From assembly GCA_007844125.1 (NCBI GenBank), contig CM017571.1:29151978-29215977 (forward strand): a stretch of 64,000 nucleotides of DNA, read 5' to 3'. Each line of letters starts with the position of its first letter. The stretch's first letter is position 1. Made by a program: the position numbers and the translations under genes. This document shows positions 1 to 12,237 of this stretch, in pieces. Source of the stretch: Sinonovacula constricta. Lineage: Eukaryota; Mollusca; Bivalvia; Cardiida; Solecurtidae. The notes beneath the pieces are model-generated. The model did not search any database. It was given only the letters and a program-made list of their open reading frames with translations, and was not told the origin of the DNA.

Positions 1-54
1 GTTTTGACCGCTTCTTTTCTTAACAAACAACTAGAATGGGGGAAGGTGACTCAC

Positions 55-171
55 TTAAGGAACAGCTGTGACTTAGCCTCCATGAGGTCTCCTCGGTCAC
101 TCTCCTCCGGTTGAAGAGGCAATCCTGCCAGAAGGGCGGCGACGGCCTCCATGCTTGCTTGGTCAAGGTCT
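55..171 (-). CDS. NF1: NF1 exon 27 (residues ~1077-1114)
   Basis: Acceptor TTACAG, donor GTGAGT; 117 nt, entered and left in phase 2. Encodes DLDQASMEAVAALLAGLPLQ followed by PEESDRGDLMEAKSQLFL, matching human NF1 just before the YFTLFMNLL segment. It is the last exon in the window; the gene continues off the left edge. Confidence 0.95.
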
Positions 172-3100
172 CTGTAAGTACACAACAGAGAAACGTTAAA
201 CATTACAATCTGGGCTTCTGTAAGGGTCTAGTCCCATCTGTAGTCTTATGCCCTTTTTATAGCTATATCAAACTTGCAGGATTTTTGTAGCATCAAAAAA
301 TATGTTTTTGTGCATTTGTAAGACAGATCATTTTACCAAACATGACAGGGTTTACCTTTTTTTAAAATTTCAATAAAGCATATCTGTAGCATTATATTCT
401 TCTTTAAAAACATAGTTTTATAAATGAGCATTTAAATATTGATAAGGTGACATTATCTTCAACTGATAGTCAAATGATTTATGCAGCTGTTTATGCTTTC
501 AATGCAAACCTCATGAGTAAAAATGCATTCTTTGTAGTAGTTGTGTATCACTGCGAGAAAGCATAAACATACTTCGATGCTTATGTATGCTTTAAACACT
601 GGCATAGATGTTACTGCCTTTCTGGAGTAAAAAAGATGGCCTACTAGCATTTATGTTAATTTTGGAAAAAGCCAGAAGTCACATGAAGCCAAAAAAAAAA
701 GTAAAGAGTATGCTGTTTTATGACATTAAATTACTAAAAAAAAAACTGTCAGAAATACAGATTTATGTGTATTTATGCGCAGATGCATTGTCATTTTTTA
801 ATATAAAGCCAATCTGGTTTTCTATTTGAGTGAGTAGATGAATGACCCATCTAATGCACACCCTTTAAGATGCAGCTTCTCAGTCAAGATGCCAACATCT
901 GTTGATGAATGGATGCCCAATAACTGAGATCCATCTTCCACTGTGCCTCTCGCATCAGCTTTTCTAAGCGCTTTTAATCACAGACACTTGTGTTTCAGTT
1001 CTTGTTAATACTTTGTTGTTGACATGTCGGCATTAACTTTCACACTGTTCAGTGTAACTCCTACCTACTTTAAATCAAGGAATCTATGTTGCTACCGGCT
1101 CATAACAAAGAGCATTCTGTTCGGAAATTTTGTAAATGAATTATGGTGGCATATTTATAAAGTTGAAACCTTTTTGCCATAGACCAGAATGTGTTGCCAT
1201 TTTGCATATGCACATTAAGTCAGTGTGTTAGCATGTGATTATTGAAATTGAGGTGTAAAGCACATGATCAAAGCATGCGACTAAAATGGTTAGCAGGCCA
1301 TCAGAATTTAAACGTGTATACAAGCAAAAATTATGAGTTCAATAATTTGTTATTACGGGTAAAACAAGATTTTACAAAATTATGAAATGTGCCTAGTAAG
1401 TTAAGTAACATCTGTAAGACATAATAACCTCATTTCCAAGATGTATAAAATCATTTCTTAACTTTGTTAGTGTTTCTATCAATTTTAATGTTAAAAATTA
1501 ACTTTACTCATAATTTAGCAAGCAAGATTATTTAGTTTATTTTTTTAATGCAAAAGCATTATGCAGTATGAGGTGTTAAATAGTCATCATAATTACAAAG
1601 ATTTAAAATATAAGATGACAAATTTATTCCAAATTTAAACAACTGAGAGCTAAATGAAAGCAACAAGATTACTACATATTACTGCAAGTGTTTAATTTTA
1701 ATTCTCATGTAAGAACTACCCCATACAATGCCCTTTGATATTAACAGTGAGAATTAATGTATTATTAACTTTAAATGGATATTTTCATAACAGTTTTAAA
1801 ATCCCATTTATAATCAAAACAGAATTTTTTAAATGCCTTCTTTCGATTTGAAACCTTGAAAGGAATAAAATGCTGTACAATGTAATATTAACTACCACAA
1901 GTTTGCAAGATCTTGAACATTTTTTATTATTAAATATTTCGGCTAAATGAAAACAATGATGTTGAATAAACAGCAATCGTAAAATCGAACACATGGTCAA
2001 AACAAAAACAGCACTGAACAAAATGAAAGGAGAAACAAAAATATCCATTTCAACATATGACATAAGGGTACAGAAAACAGAAAACAACACCATGGACTGC
2101 AAAGCAGATGATATCTGAGGGCTGCTTCAATGAATTATTGACTTAACTTCCTTACTATATAAAGGCTGTCACAATTTAACAATAAACTAAATTCCCTAAT
2201 ATACAGGGTGTGTCTCATTAAATCATTAACTTAAGTTCTTAACTAAATTAAGGGTTGCATCAATAAATCATTAATTTCATTAGTTAACTTTACTATATGA
2301 GGGATATGTCAATTAAAGCATAAAACATACATGAGGCTCTAACAATAAACCATAAGCTTAACATCTCAACAATGACTGTCTCAATCAACTTCAGCTCTTT
2401 TGAAATATTCTCTATTTATTGTAAACTTCTGCACAGTAACTATATAATGACTTCATAACGACTTTACAATTGACTTCAAAGTCAATGGCCTAGCTAAGTA
2501 CAATTCAAAGCAATAGGTCAATTCTATAATTATTTAAGAATAATCTTCAATTTGGTCAAAATTATTATGTAAATGAGGATATTATGATGGTACCTAGGAA
2601 ATACATTATATCTAGTCATTATAGGGCCTGGAAAGTGGTTCAAGCTTGAAGCCTTACTTTCCCTAATGCTTAAGACATTACCATATTGAACATTAAATAG
2701 CTCAGATGTATTCTATCAAAGGTGCCATAATTATTATTTATTTTTTGTTTTTATGTTACATTGTGTCCACAGATTATAAGTGGAAGATGATCCCATACTT
2801 ATGTCTGGGTAGAACAGCACATCAAAAATCAGCTGGATGGCCTCCCTTCATGCAAGTTTTCGCCTGGTTGAGACTCAAACCGACAAGAAATAGTGTTGAG
2901 AATTTGCAAGTTAGTGACTCGTATAGCTCGGTGCATGGTGAAGCTATTGAGAATATCCGAGGTACTACTATCAATCAAATAAAAGAAAACTTTTGTATTA
3001 TGTAAAACGAGGGTAAGTAAGGCTGGCACTGAGAGTTAGTGGTGAGTTGTTGAGATCCATTACTTAACCTTAAAAGAGGAGATCACTACACACCATAATG

Positions 3101-3412
3101 ATATGTGAAGGGGAGGTAACTGTACATTATAAAGGGAGGTTACAGTGCATCTTGACCTTCATCTTGATTGAAAGTCAATTATTTGTTACATTTGTAAGCT
3201 GGGTCCTAAGAGAGGAAGACTGACTCTAGAGACACGAGTCAACTGTTAAAGTTGAAGCAAGAGAAACTATTTTCTTTGACAGACATTTGGAGTAAGAGGG
3301 TTAATCAATTAATGACCAACTGTATAAATTTTATTGTTGTCAGAAGGAAGTTTTTGCTTCCTCAGGGTTAGTAGTGTCTCTTGTTGTGCTTAGTAGAGAG
3401 AGAGATACTTAC
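172..3412 (-). other. NF1 intron 26
   Basis: AT-rich intronic DNA. No further exon is recognisable. It holds a degenerate SINE at about 2,780-2,950 and a vague 55-65 bp periodicity with many TTAA-rich stretches at about 2,110-2,400. Nothing else stands out. Confidence 0.7.
2780..2950 (-). repeat. degenerate tRNA-derived SINE, family B
   Basis: Read on the minus strand, a B-box-like GGTTTGAGTCTC is followed by a body shared with copies near 14.4, 24.2, 24.7 and 38.9 kb: a GGGAGGCCATCCAGCTGA-like stretch, then TTCTACCCAGACATAAGT. The A-box half is eroded. It is an old copy. Confidence 0.6.
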
Positions 3413-3518
3413 ACGACAGCGGGCTGCGTTAAGAAAAACACGGGCTGATGATTGACAGTGGGGACAGAGCCCCTAGATGAAGCCTGGCCGGGGGTGGGGG
3501 AGTTATGTAAGTATCTCT
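3401..3518 (-). promoter_or_regulatory. inverted repeat that can sequester the exon 26 5' splice site
   Basis: The 13-nt arms at 3401-3413 (AGAGATACTTACA on the plus strand) and 3506-3518 (TGTAAGTATCTCT) are perfect reverse complements separated by 92 nt. In the NF1 pre-mRNA the inner-exon arm would pair with the last exon base plus the first 12 intron bases, covering the whole donor GTAAGTATCTCT. This suggests structure-controlled inclusion of the exon; the regulatory role is inferred. Confidence 0.5.
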
Positions 3519-3559
3519 GCAGCCCACTCGATGACCGAGACATACCCCGCTCATGCTTC
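3413..3559 (-). CDS. NF1: NF1 exon 26, symmetric extra exon of 49 codons
   Basis: Acceptor TTCCTCACACAG with a good pyrimidine tract; donor GTAAGTATC. It is 147 nt in phase 2-2, so skipping it keeps the reading frame: exon 25 joins directly to exon 27 as S-R-DLDQAS. It encodes KHERGMSRSSSGLQRYLHNS then PTPGQASSRGSVPTVNHQPV then FFLTQPAV, which is rich in Ser, Pro, Gly and Gln and looks disordered. Human NF1 reads straight from the exon 25 equivalent into TRDLDQAS, so this is an insertion relative to human. It is probably an alternatively spliced cassette, but no RNA evidence is available here. Its donor lies in a potential RNA hairpin (see 3401-3518). Confidence 0.8.
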
Positions 3560-5039
3560 CTGTGTGAGGAAATAAAAACCACAACAGCTACACAGACAAT
3601 GGTGAAAACTAAAACAACATGAACGACAAGCCTACTCTCAATTTTGTAACCAATGCTTTTCTTATTTTTAGTGATTTCTTTTTTTAGTTAACCTACATTC
3701 TTACTTTTAACATAAATACTTTTAGTTCAAAAGTCTACTTTCATGGTCATAACAAATTCTTGTTGTTCCTTCTATTTCTCCCTCCATTAAACCTTCACTT
3801 TCACTATGACCAATCAATGAAGTCAACTGCCTACTTTTACATATCGGATATTGCATGTGTATCTGGATAGTTTATTTATGACAATTTACTATCCAGTATC
3901 CTTACAAAATGCCCATAATTTAAAATTATTGTCATTACATGTCTGTCTTCACTAAATTTGGATTCTGACTCCATCATTCTGTGGTCAATGATATTGATGC
4001 GCATAACCACTTTTCCTCCACCACTTTTCAAAGTAACACATATTCGTCAACACAATTCAAACATGTATAAATATTTTCTATCCCAAATTTGATTAACATG
4101 CCAAATTCTTAAGGACAACACAATGTAGTAAAAACGAAGGTACTTATTATTTTATATTGTTGTAAACGTGTATATACAGCTGTAACATACAGTTAACCGA
4201 TACGATCCGGTTAGTGTTTACGTTTATCTGGATAGCAAAAAAAGATATTCGTTGACATCCCTAGTACATATCCATACAGATTTTTTGTCAGATGTTTTAT
4301 CAACATTTTCTTTTATCAGTACCAGCTCAAATAAATGACAATACTTGCAAATTCTTTGCAAATCTTATTTACTGTTCAGACATTGATCATCAATTATTGC
4401 TTCTTTAAAAACATTTCTGGCAGAAAATTGAGCCTTAAACAGACCTAAAATAAAATATAAATGTTAAGTCTAATCCCAATGCAGGTTAACAGAATAACGT
4501 TTTGCAGACACATTTTTATACATAAATAATCAAACGCAAATACTTTTTTGATCTATAAATGATCCACAGAAGCAAGAAGAGTAGATTATGAAAAATGGAA
4601 AAAATGAAGCCAGAGTTTGTGATTTCAATTCATATAACATTTCATTAGAATATAAATATTCAAATTATGATGCTTCCCAAGTTATTTAACATATGAGACA
4701 AAACAGATTCTACCATGAAAGTAAGCTTGTCACTAGAATAATAGGCATAAAATATAGCAACAAAACAGATAAAAATTGATGAACCAATCAAGCATTGATA
4801 AATAACAAGGTATAAAGGCATGCAGGTCAGAAGGAAAGGAAAGACGGTCAAAATGTTCTCATAGTTCTCATGATTAAGCAACCATATTATAGCTGTTAGA
4901 TGTACTTTTAACGATGCAGTGTAGACGTTGGATAGTGCCATTATCAAATTAATGTTTGTTTAATGTGTTTTTTTTAAAAAAAAACAAACAACCTCTTAGG
5001 TTGTTGATAATGTCAATAAAGAAATTATAATAATGCAAT

Positions 5040-5580
5040 TAATCAAATCAATAAGGCATTCTATTACACTTATTAGACATTCTCTAACACACCCATTTCA
5101 CAATCTATCACATATATGAGACTTTCTATAACATCTTATAGGCATTATCACACCTTCGAGGCATTTTATTACACCCATTAGGCATTTTACAACACCAATT
5201 AGACATTCCCTAACATAACCATTAGGCATTCTATCACACCTTTTAGGCATTTTATTACACCCATTAGGCATTTTATCACACCAATAAGACATTCACTAAC
5301 ATAACCATTAGGCATTATATCACACCTTTTCGGAATTATCACACATTTTAGGCATTTCATCACACCCATGAGGCATTTTATCACACCTTTTTAGGCATTC
5401 TATTACTCTTATTAGGCATTCTATTATACCCTATTACACAATCCACCACACCTATTGGGCATTCCATCTCTCATCCATCATGGCATTTTATCACTTCCAT
5501 TAGGCATTCTATCACAACTATTATGCAATCCATCACACACTATTGAGCATTCCATCTCTCACATTAGGCATTTGGTCACA
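5040..5580. repeat. 20-22 bp minisatellite
   Basis: About 25 imperfect copies of a unit like TTAGGCATTTTATCACACC with variable 2-4 nt joins. It lies mid-intron and, unlike other arrays here, does not touch an exon. Short open frames across it are products of the ~21-bp period. Confidence 0.85.
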
Positions 5581-7439
5581 CCAGTGTCTCGTAAATGACA
5601 TTCCAAGGTATATCGATGATCAACTTATCTATAAATGAAATGCTGTTATTTTTTTATCTGGCTTAGTAAGGTTATTAGAATTATATTTAATATCTTTATA
5701 TAATGTATTCTAATATTAAGCAATAGTTGAAATGTGTGCATTAAACACGAGTTCACACTTTATATTGACATATAAAGTACAGGAGTGTGCACTAAACATT
5801 GTAACTTGTATAATATCATAATAACTGAGAGATTTTTTGAGAGATTGAATATGTCTATACATAGGCTACCATAAAGAGAACACCAAGGAAATGAGAATGA
5901 AAAACACCCACCAATAAATCATAAAATGGACAACTGACAATGAAGAGAAAAGAAGATATACATACAACAAAGAGATATGTTTTTCAAAAGCAATGAGGTC
6001 TACCTACAACAGTACAATAACTTTCACCAACAAAAATGGCTTCTATTGTACGGGCAAAAACTGTGTTCTGTTTTCTAATGTTGATTTCAATTTGTTCTTC
6101 AGCCAATGGCTAACATCTTTAAAGTCTAAATAGTGTGCTGAATTCCTACTAAATGTCCTACGCCATCTAACAAAATGGAAAATAATTGCGATTCTTTTTT
6201 TATGTATTAAAATGTGATAAATACCAACTGAAAAATAATTTAAAAAAAGTCTCTGAATTTTCAAAAAAAAAATTTTGAAGAAGAAGTTTAAACCTGTTAG
6301 TAAGACTGAGATATTGCTCAAATAGACAAAGACAACATGGACACTGACTGACTTCTACTCAGGGTCAGACCTACAAGAAGAGCTAAATTTGTAAAATGAA
6401 ATAATATATTAACTTTCAATTAATTTTGTGGAAAAACACTGTCATTGATCTACCACAGAGGTCTAATCACTTGATTATATTTATAAATATTTAAGGACAA
6501 ATAGAAAGTCAGCAGAACACTTATACTTAAAAGGTGAAAAGTCCAAATTGACAGAAGGTCCATAAATGCTTATTTCTCAATATCCCTTAATCAACAAAAC
6601 AACAGATTCAATAAAACCTGATAACATTCATGGTTGGAGGTTATAAAAATCTTGAGTCTAAGATAATACTGAATAATCTGGATGGATTCAAATAAAATTT
6701 AAAATCCAACCAATCAGATGTTTTAGAATTTACTTGGTTTGAATCTCAAAAGAATGTACCATCCAACAAAGGTCTTTCTAAGGTGCCTTGTGTTACGAAA
6801 GCATGAAAGTGGAAACTTTAATGAAACAATTATTACTTCATAGTTTCACACTTAGGCTTGCTAAGTAAAAGATTTATTGAAAGTAAGAAAAAAATAAAAA
6901 AGTAAAAAACAAAAGAGCAAAATGCCATCATCTTTGTTAGAATATTAAAACTAATTAAAATAACAGAGTAAAAACTGTTCATTAACAAAAAAATCTTGTA
7001 TCAAATAATATCTATTTGACAACAAGCTTGGGTCAATGACCAAAAAACTACAAAATACAACAAAAGGCAAACAGAGAGGTACAGTCAAACTTCCAAACTG
7101 TTCTCAAAGAAAGTGTATCAGGCCCCAGCAGCAGTTATAAGTACTTTCCTCAATCAATTCAATTGCTTTCAGTACTTACGTGACTTACAGAAATCAAATC
7201 AAACAAGACAGCACACTATGCTGAAAACATACTGAAGTCTCGTCTTTTTCTAAAAAAATCCTCTATTTTCTAAAAAGAAAAACAGGAAGAAAAAAAAAGA
7301 GAATTCTTGTTTTCTTTCTTCTTCAAAGTAACAATAAGCTGCTTTCAGCTTAACTTTTGTAATAATCTAATTTACTTTAACCTGAACTTTTTTTCCTAGT
7401 CTAATCTAAATATGTTAATTATCCTTCAGATAAAATAAA

Positions 7440-7953
7440 TATAATAAATAAGTAGTCATGCTGCTTGAAAAAGAAGGTGACACATGGACTAGATTAGAAT
7501 AACTTCCCCTAAATAAAGGTGCAAATTATGAATCTTACTTGACAAGACTGCAATAAATTCCCCTGCCCAGACAAACAGCAAATACTTACAGTCCCTATCT
7601 GTACTAGACTTAAGTGCCTGGCTTAGAGAGGCATACCTAGAATTATGATCCTCAAACAGACAAGACAAGACCTTATTTTGCAGCATAGACAGAATCATAA
7701 GACTTAATAGTCTACAAACAAGAAAAGTAGATGACAAAGAATATCATACTGTGACAAGAAGTGAATAGCTCCCCATGACTAGACAAAGGTTTCATGAGTT
7801 ATGACCCCTACAATGGTAGTAAAGTTACACAACAGGGAAGACAGGTGTTGAGAGTAACTTATATGCCTAGACACAAAGAACAACAGATCTTACCTTGACA
7901 ATACTGAGATATTCCCCTGCATGGACAGATGTATCAACAATTATGGCCCTTAC
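7440..7953 (-). repeat. degenerate ~60-bp repeats of the exon 25 donor junction
   Basis: On the minus strand exon 25 ends GTATGTCAAG|GTAAGG. Sixty bases into the intron the sequence recurs as GTATTGTCAAG|GTAAGATC (junction near 7,893), preceded by the same CAGGGGA block. A third, more diverged copy CTTGTCAAGTAAGATTC is near 7,534. Weaker fragments fill the space between. Each good copy carries an AG acceptor-like CATGCAG and a donor around a ~23-nt pseudo-exon. Confidence 0.6.
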
Positions 7954-8090
7954 CTTGACATACTACAGATGTCCCCTTGGATATTCACTTGGTGGGAGTT
8001 ACCCATGATCCAATCTGTGAGGTATTCTACAAGCTTGTTACGAAACTTCATCTCCTGCCGAAATGTCAGGTCATCTCGACGTAACATCAT
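7954..8090 (-). CDS. NF1: NF1 exon 25 (residues ~982-1027)
   Basis: Acceptor TTTTCAG, donor GTAAGG. Encodes MMLRRDDLTFRQEMKFRNKL then VEYLTDWIMGNSHQV, near-identical to human MMARRDDLSFCQEMKFRNKMVEYLTDWVMG in order. It ends in phase 2. Confidence 0.97.
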
Positions 8091-8319
8091 CTGAAAAGTA
8101 AAATACACCAAGTCTTTACTCATAAAAGCATCACAAGAAAATAAAAATATCCATTTTTACTTTTGCATAAGTAACTTTGAGCACAACTTGAGGACTATTT
8201 TTAACATCTGATTTGTTAGATCAGACTCAGATATTGATAAATTATAATGCACACAAATGGTCTCAGTTTGTAAAACCCTGGGTCTAATGTAAACTAAGAG
8301 AATTTCAAGATATACTTAC

Positions 8320-8392
8320 AGCTTCCACAAGTTGACACAATTTGATTTTGATCTGTATAGCATGGACTGTAGAATCTAAGTGCCGGACATAT
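8320..8392 (-). CDS. NF1: NF1 exon 24 (residues ~957-981)
   Basis: Acceptor TGTTACAG, donor GTAAGT. Encodes YVRHLDSTVHAIQIKIKLCQ then LVEA, aligned to human YVRVLGNMVHAIQIKTKLCQLVEV. Phase 2 in, phase 0 out. Confidence 0.96.
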
Positions 8393-8559
8393 CTGTAACA
8401 AATGCATAAAATATGGTGTAAAGGGGGCATACCTCTTTTGGTTCATATAGGAAATATGCAAGCAGATAAATTTAAAAAAAAAATTGTAGGTTTTTTGAAG
8501 TCTTAATTGGATTTAAATTAAGATCCATTTCTTTTTTTTACAGACATTGCCACTTGGTG

Positions 8560-8605
8560 ATAAACAGGCACACACGCACGCACGCATGCACACACACACA
8601 CAGTG
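8560..8605. repeat. CA/CACG microsatellite
   Basis: A run of CACG and CA dinucleotide repeats in NF1 intron 23. Confidence 0.9.
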
Positions 8606-8750
8606 TGTTAATTGTCAAATCCTAATCCATAAACAAGTATCTTTTTAGAGAAAGAGATATCTTGATAAAATTTTACACAACAGAAAAATAATGTTTTTTT
8701 TCTTGAAAGTGAACTGATTATGCCCTCTAAAAGAAATTGTAGCCACTAAC

Positions 8751-8890
8751 CTGACTACAGCTAACATAAGAGACTCTATACTGGCCACACCCAGGTGTTC
8801 ACATGGTTGGTCTGGTTTCATCTCCAGGATGTTCTTCATAATGAAGATCACATTCTCAATAAACTGGGTGCTCAGGTCTGTCACTATCAC
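8751..8890 (-). CDS. NF1: NF1 exon 23 (residues ~911-957)
   Basis: Acceptor CACCTAG, donor GTTAGT. Encodes VIVTDLSTQFIENVIFIMKN then ILEMKPDQPCEHLGVASIES, aligned to human VLLTDTNTQFVEQTIAIMKNLLDNHTEGSSEHLGQASIE. Confidence 0.96.
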
Positions 8891-8969
8891 CTAGGTGGGC
8901 AGAGCATAAAGGTTGTTTGGAATTTACAAAAAATTCTGTACTTTACTAATGTGTAAATGTCTAGAGAGA

Positions 8970-9020
8970 TGTGAAGTTACAAGCCAACAACTCTATAACC
9001 ACTGCACCACAGGGCCCCTT
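8970..9020 (-). repeat. fragment of family B SINE head
   Basis: A short tRNA-like stretch (reverse complement of GTTACAAGCCAACAACTC and following bases) resembling the promoter half of the SINE copies near 14.4 and 24.7 kb. The body is missing. Confidence 0.35.
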
Positions 9021-9508
9021 CACATAATTGTAAGAGATTGAGTATAGCAACATGTTAAAGATGGGGTAGAGTATAAATAAGTGTAAATAACAATCTCCAA
9101 CATACAGAGGTGAACTGATAATATGTCTTAAATTACAAACAAGAGAAACTTATATGCAGCTGGGCATTTAGTAATAACTAATAATTCACAACACTTGGAC
9201 TTGTAAAGCAAAAACTTAAACATTTCTTAACCCTTTAATTCATGCATATGCCATTTTATGCCTTAGCAAATAATACACAATCATCACTCTGATCTTTCCT
9301 AGAATCTGCACAACACGCGTGTTCATTTGAAAACTGGTATATGTTAGGATATATGATTATATGCATAACAAGCATGCTATTAAATAGTTTAGATCTGTTT
9401 CAAAGAATATCAACAAAATAAAAATTCAAATACATGTGCTATGAATAAAAAGTTACATGATACTAGGTCTCCATAGTAAATTGTTTATCTATTAATTGAA
9501 TATCTTAC

Positions 9509-9680
9509 CTGCCCTGAAGGATCAAAGTACTTGTCAACACATATCTTGATCTGGTCAAACAAAATAGGATACAGGGCTGAGTTGAGCTCATGGCCTACTA
9601 GTTCTTTTACATGTTTCTGGATCTGGGCTCCAAACTTCTCATTCTGGCAAACTAGCAGCTTTAACAGGTTGCTGATGAAC
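9509..9680 (-). CDS. NF1: NF1 exon 22 (residues ~853-910)
   Basis: Acceptor ATTCCAG, donor GTAAGA. Encodes FISNLLKLLVCQNEKFGAQI then QKHVKELVGHELNSALYPIL then FDQIKICVDKYFDPSGQ, aligned to human FMDRLLSLMVCNHEKVGLQIRTNVKDLVGLELSPALYPMLF. Confidence 0.97.
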
Positions 9681-9973
9681 CTGGAATATATACATTACAT
9701 GATTACATTAAATAGAATAAATTCCTTACATGGAAAAGTCATATCTTCCTGTACAAGTGTTACATTTACTGTCAGATATATTATACAACAAACATCATTT
9801 TCTGCTTAACCTCAGACTTATAAAAAAACATATGGATAAATGTCTTACATATGGCCTTCCTGGTTAGCATTATGTTATTATAACTATGTCAAGTTGGTTT
9901 TAAATGTCTTGAGGAAGCACAGGTCAAGGTTGAAAAAATTAATATCCGAGTAGTTCAACTATTCGCTACTCAC

Positions 9974-10152
9974 TGTGTGACAGGACAGTACTGAGAGTCT
10001 GTTGTGGCACAGCTCTGCATGAGGCTGCTTTTGCGACTGTCCAGCCCAGGTATACAGGGGGCAGCACTCTGACGGTGCACCTTGCTCTGGAGACGGACCC
10101 CACCCAACGCACACAGGAACCCTGTCATGTTGGCCCACTCATTTAACTGGTC
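9974..10152 (-). CDS. NF1: NF1 exon 21 (residues ~794-853)
   Basis: Acceptor TTTCCAG, donor GTGAGT. Encodes DQLNEWANMTGFLCALGGVR then a less conserved tail with DSRKSSLMQS, which matches the position of human ERKGSMISV. RKSS is a basophilic-kinase (PKA-like) motif in the cysteine/serine-rich region; phosphorylation here is inferred. Confidence 0.96.
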
Positions 10153-10661
10153 CTGGAAACAACACAACACAATAGTAACTATCTAAGTTAAATTAACAGA
10201 TGTTTGGCATACAGTCCTTCCAGTACCAAGCCTTGTATTGCCTTTATTTCATGTAAAATGCATTGTTTATTACGCCATTGGCTTACTTTATGATAAAAAA
10301 AGGAAAACTTCTTATAAGTAATATACCTGAACAATGTTTGATATGAAGTGGGACATCTCTGGCTCATCGACACCTATTGATGGGGACGTGTGTGTTATAA
10401 ACAATTGCTTTCAGTGGACACAAGACTTTACAGAAACCAAATAGTGTAGACAGCAAGAACATAAACTTTCTTACATAAACAGAAGCTCCAACAGGTAGTG
10501 GCATACTATACAAAAGCTTTCATACTGCAACAAAAAATAACTTAAACATCTTACATCTCACCATAGATTAAACACCAGCAGATGCATTGAATAATTGAAG
10601 AGCTAAATCACACAAGTTCAATTCTCTGGAAAAAAACAACAAAATCTCCAATTTCCCATAC

Positions 10662-10826
10662 CTCTAGTTCATGCTCTGTGTTGGCGTGGTGTGGGGGTTT
10701 TCTCTTGAGGCGGATGGCGTCGCCAATGGCTGCAGCGTTGTCCTCCAGCCTCATCTTGTGGTCCTTGGGATACGCTTCAAGGTAACCTGTCACTACACCC
10801 CAGTTACGGAACGTGTCATCCCAAGC
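10662..10826 (-). CDS. NF1: NF1 exon 20 (residues ~739-793)
   Basis: Acceptor GTTTTCAG, donor GTATGG. Encodes AWDDTFRNWGVVTGYLEAYP then KDHKMRLEDNAAAIGDAIRL then KRKPPHHANTEHELE, corresponding to human EAWEDTHAKWEQATKLILNYPKAKMED and the KRRMSH region. Confidence 0.95.
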
Positions 10827-12163
10827 CTGAAAACACATCCTCAGACTACAGAAAAAGCTTACAAAATTTTAAACAGCACATCAAGACACCTCAGTTAAGA
10901 ACATGCCATCCAACATCTGACAATTACAAAAGACTGGCTAGTTAGTTGCCATAGTTACAAAAAATTACAAAAATAAAATGTGAATTGGGCATAAAATTGA
11001 GAAATACCAAGACAATTTGCGAACTTATGATGTCACCCTAGTTCCTGAATATGTGATTCCAAATGCATCATTTGCAGCCTATTAGAAATGTTTCTTCAAC
11101 TTCTTTTTTGCAATTAAAATTAGAAAGAAAAAAACAATAACAGGACTAGCAGATCAATACCTTTACCATGTTCTGTTTAGAAATAACCCATACTAAATAC
11201 TTCAGTACTTGCCTAAAATCTTCATGCATAGGTAACAGAATGTATTATGTATATGTTTAATATTTCTTTCCATATTTCTTTATTAAGTTATCCTGTGTTA
11301 TTTTTTTTCTTTATAAGGTTATGCTGATTTTTCTATCAAATTGTGATTTTTTTTTTAATTTTTTATCTAAGGTATGCTGAGTTTTTATATTTCTTTATTT
11401 AGTATACTATTTTGTTAGTTGAGAAGAAAAGGGTAAAATATCACTGACAGCACATGACATCAAAACATTTTAATATCTACTTATTTGCTTTTACGTAAGT
11501 TTAACTTAAAATGGTTAAACTAAGAGAATGATAAGAAACAGCTGCTGAAAAAAACCTACCCAAACTGATGAATGCTATTAAAAGTTAAACCAGACACACC
11601 TTCATTGTTGGTTTAGGCTTACATTCAGACTCATTTATCAACTGAATCTTCTTTTGAAGTGATAACTCAATTTTCCTCTTTTTAAGGAGTCTGTGCCATG
11701 ATTTTTCTCTGATTAGAATTTACAAATAACCTTATTAGTGCAGCAGCTGGTTTTGCAATGAAGTATAATCACACATTTCTGAACAATATAAATCCTGCAA
11801 ACAATAGGCAGAAAAGACACTAGAAATCATTTGCTGTATTGCCATTCAAGGTAATACAGTCAGATATACACTACCAGTATGTATTGCAATGGACTAGCAT
11901 GCCAAATGGAATCAAAGTGACATAAAGATATGATAAGGCCAGCACTAACAATCAGGGTTTTTCCAACTCCTCTGTGTTTCCCAAGCACTTAAATGTGTTG
12001 CAAGCCACAGTATACTAGAGGTGATAGTTCCATTTATTGCCCACATGATGTGTAATAGCAAGCAAGTGCGAGAATCTTACTGTAATGTAATTATTTTACA
12101 GGACATTACACAAACATAACAACTGGTGTTCTACAACCAAAATTAATCAGGTAACAGACTCAC
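10827..12163 (-). other. NF1 intron 19
   Basis: 1.3 kb of AT-rich intron with long T tracts around 11,270-11,400. I see no gene, structured repeat or other feature in it. Confidence 0.6.
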
Positions 12164-12237
12164 CTGTGAAGTGCCGGGAGTTGATTGGTCAATTTTTCTC
12201 AACAGGGCCATGATTCTTTTCTGAAGGGCTGCTCTAC
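12164..12237 (-). CDS. NF1: NF1 exon 19 (residues ~714-738)
   Basis: Acceptor TTGTATAG, donor GTGAGT. Encodes GRAALQKRIMALLRKIDQST then PGTSQ, matching human GRAALQKRVMALLRRIEHPTAGNTE. Confidence 0.97.

Larger units (their letters stand above)
3560..7953 (-). other. NF1 intron 25
   Basis: A 4.4 kb intron holding a 20-22 bp minisatellite (about 5,040-5,580) and, next to the exon 25 donor, a degenerate repeat of that donor (7,440-7,953). The rest is AT-rich with no supported gene. Confidence 0.7.
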
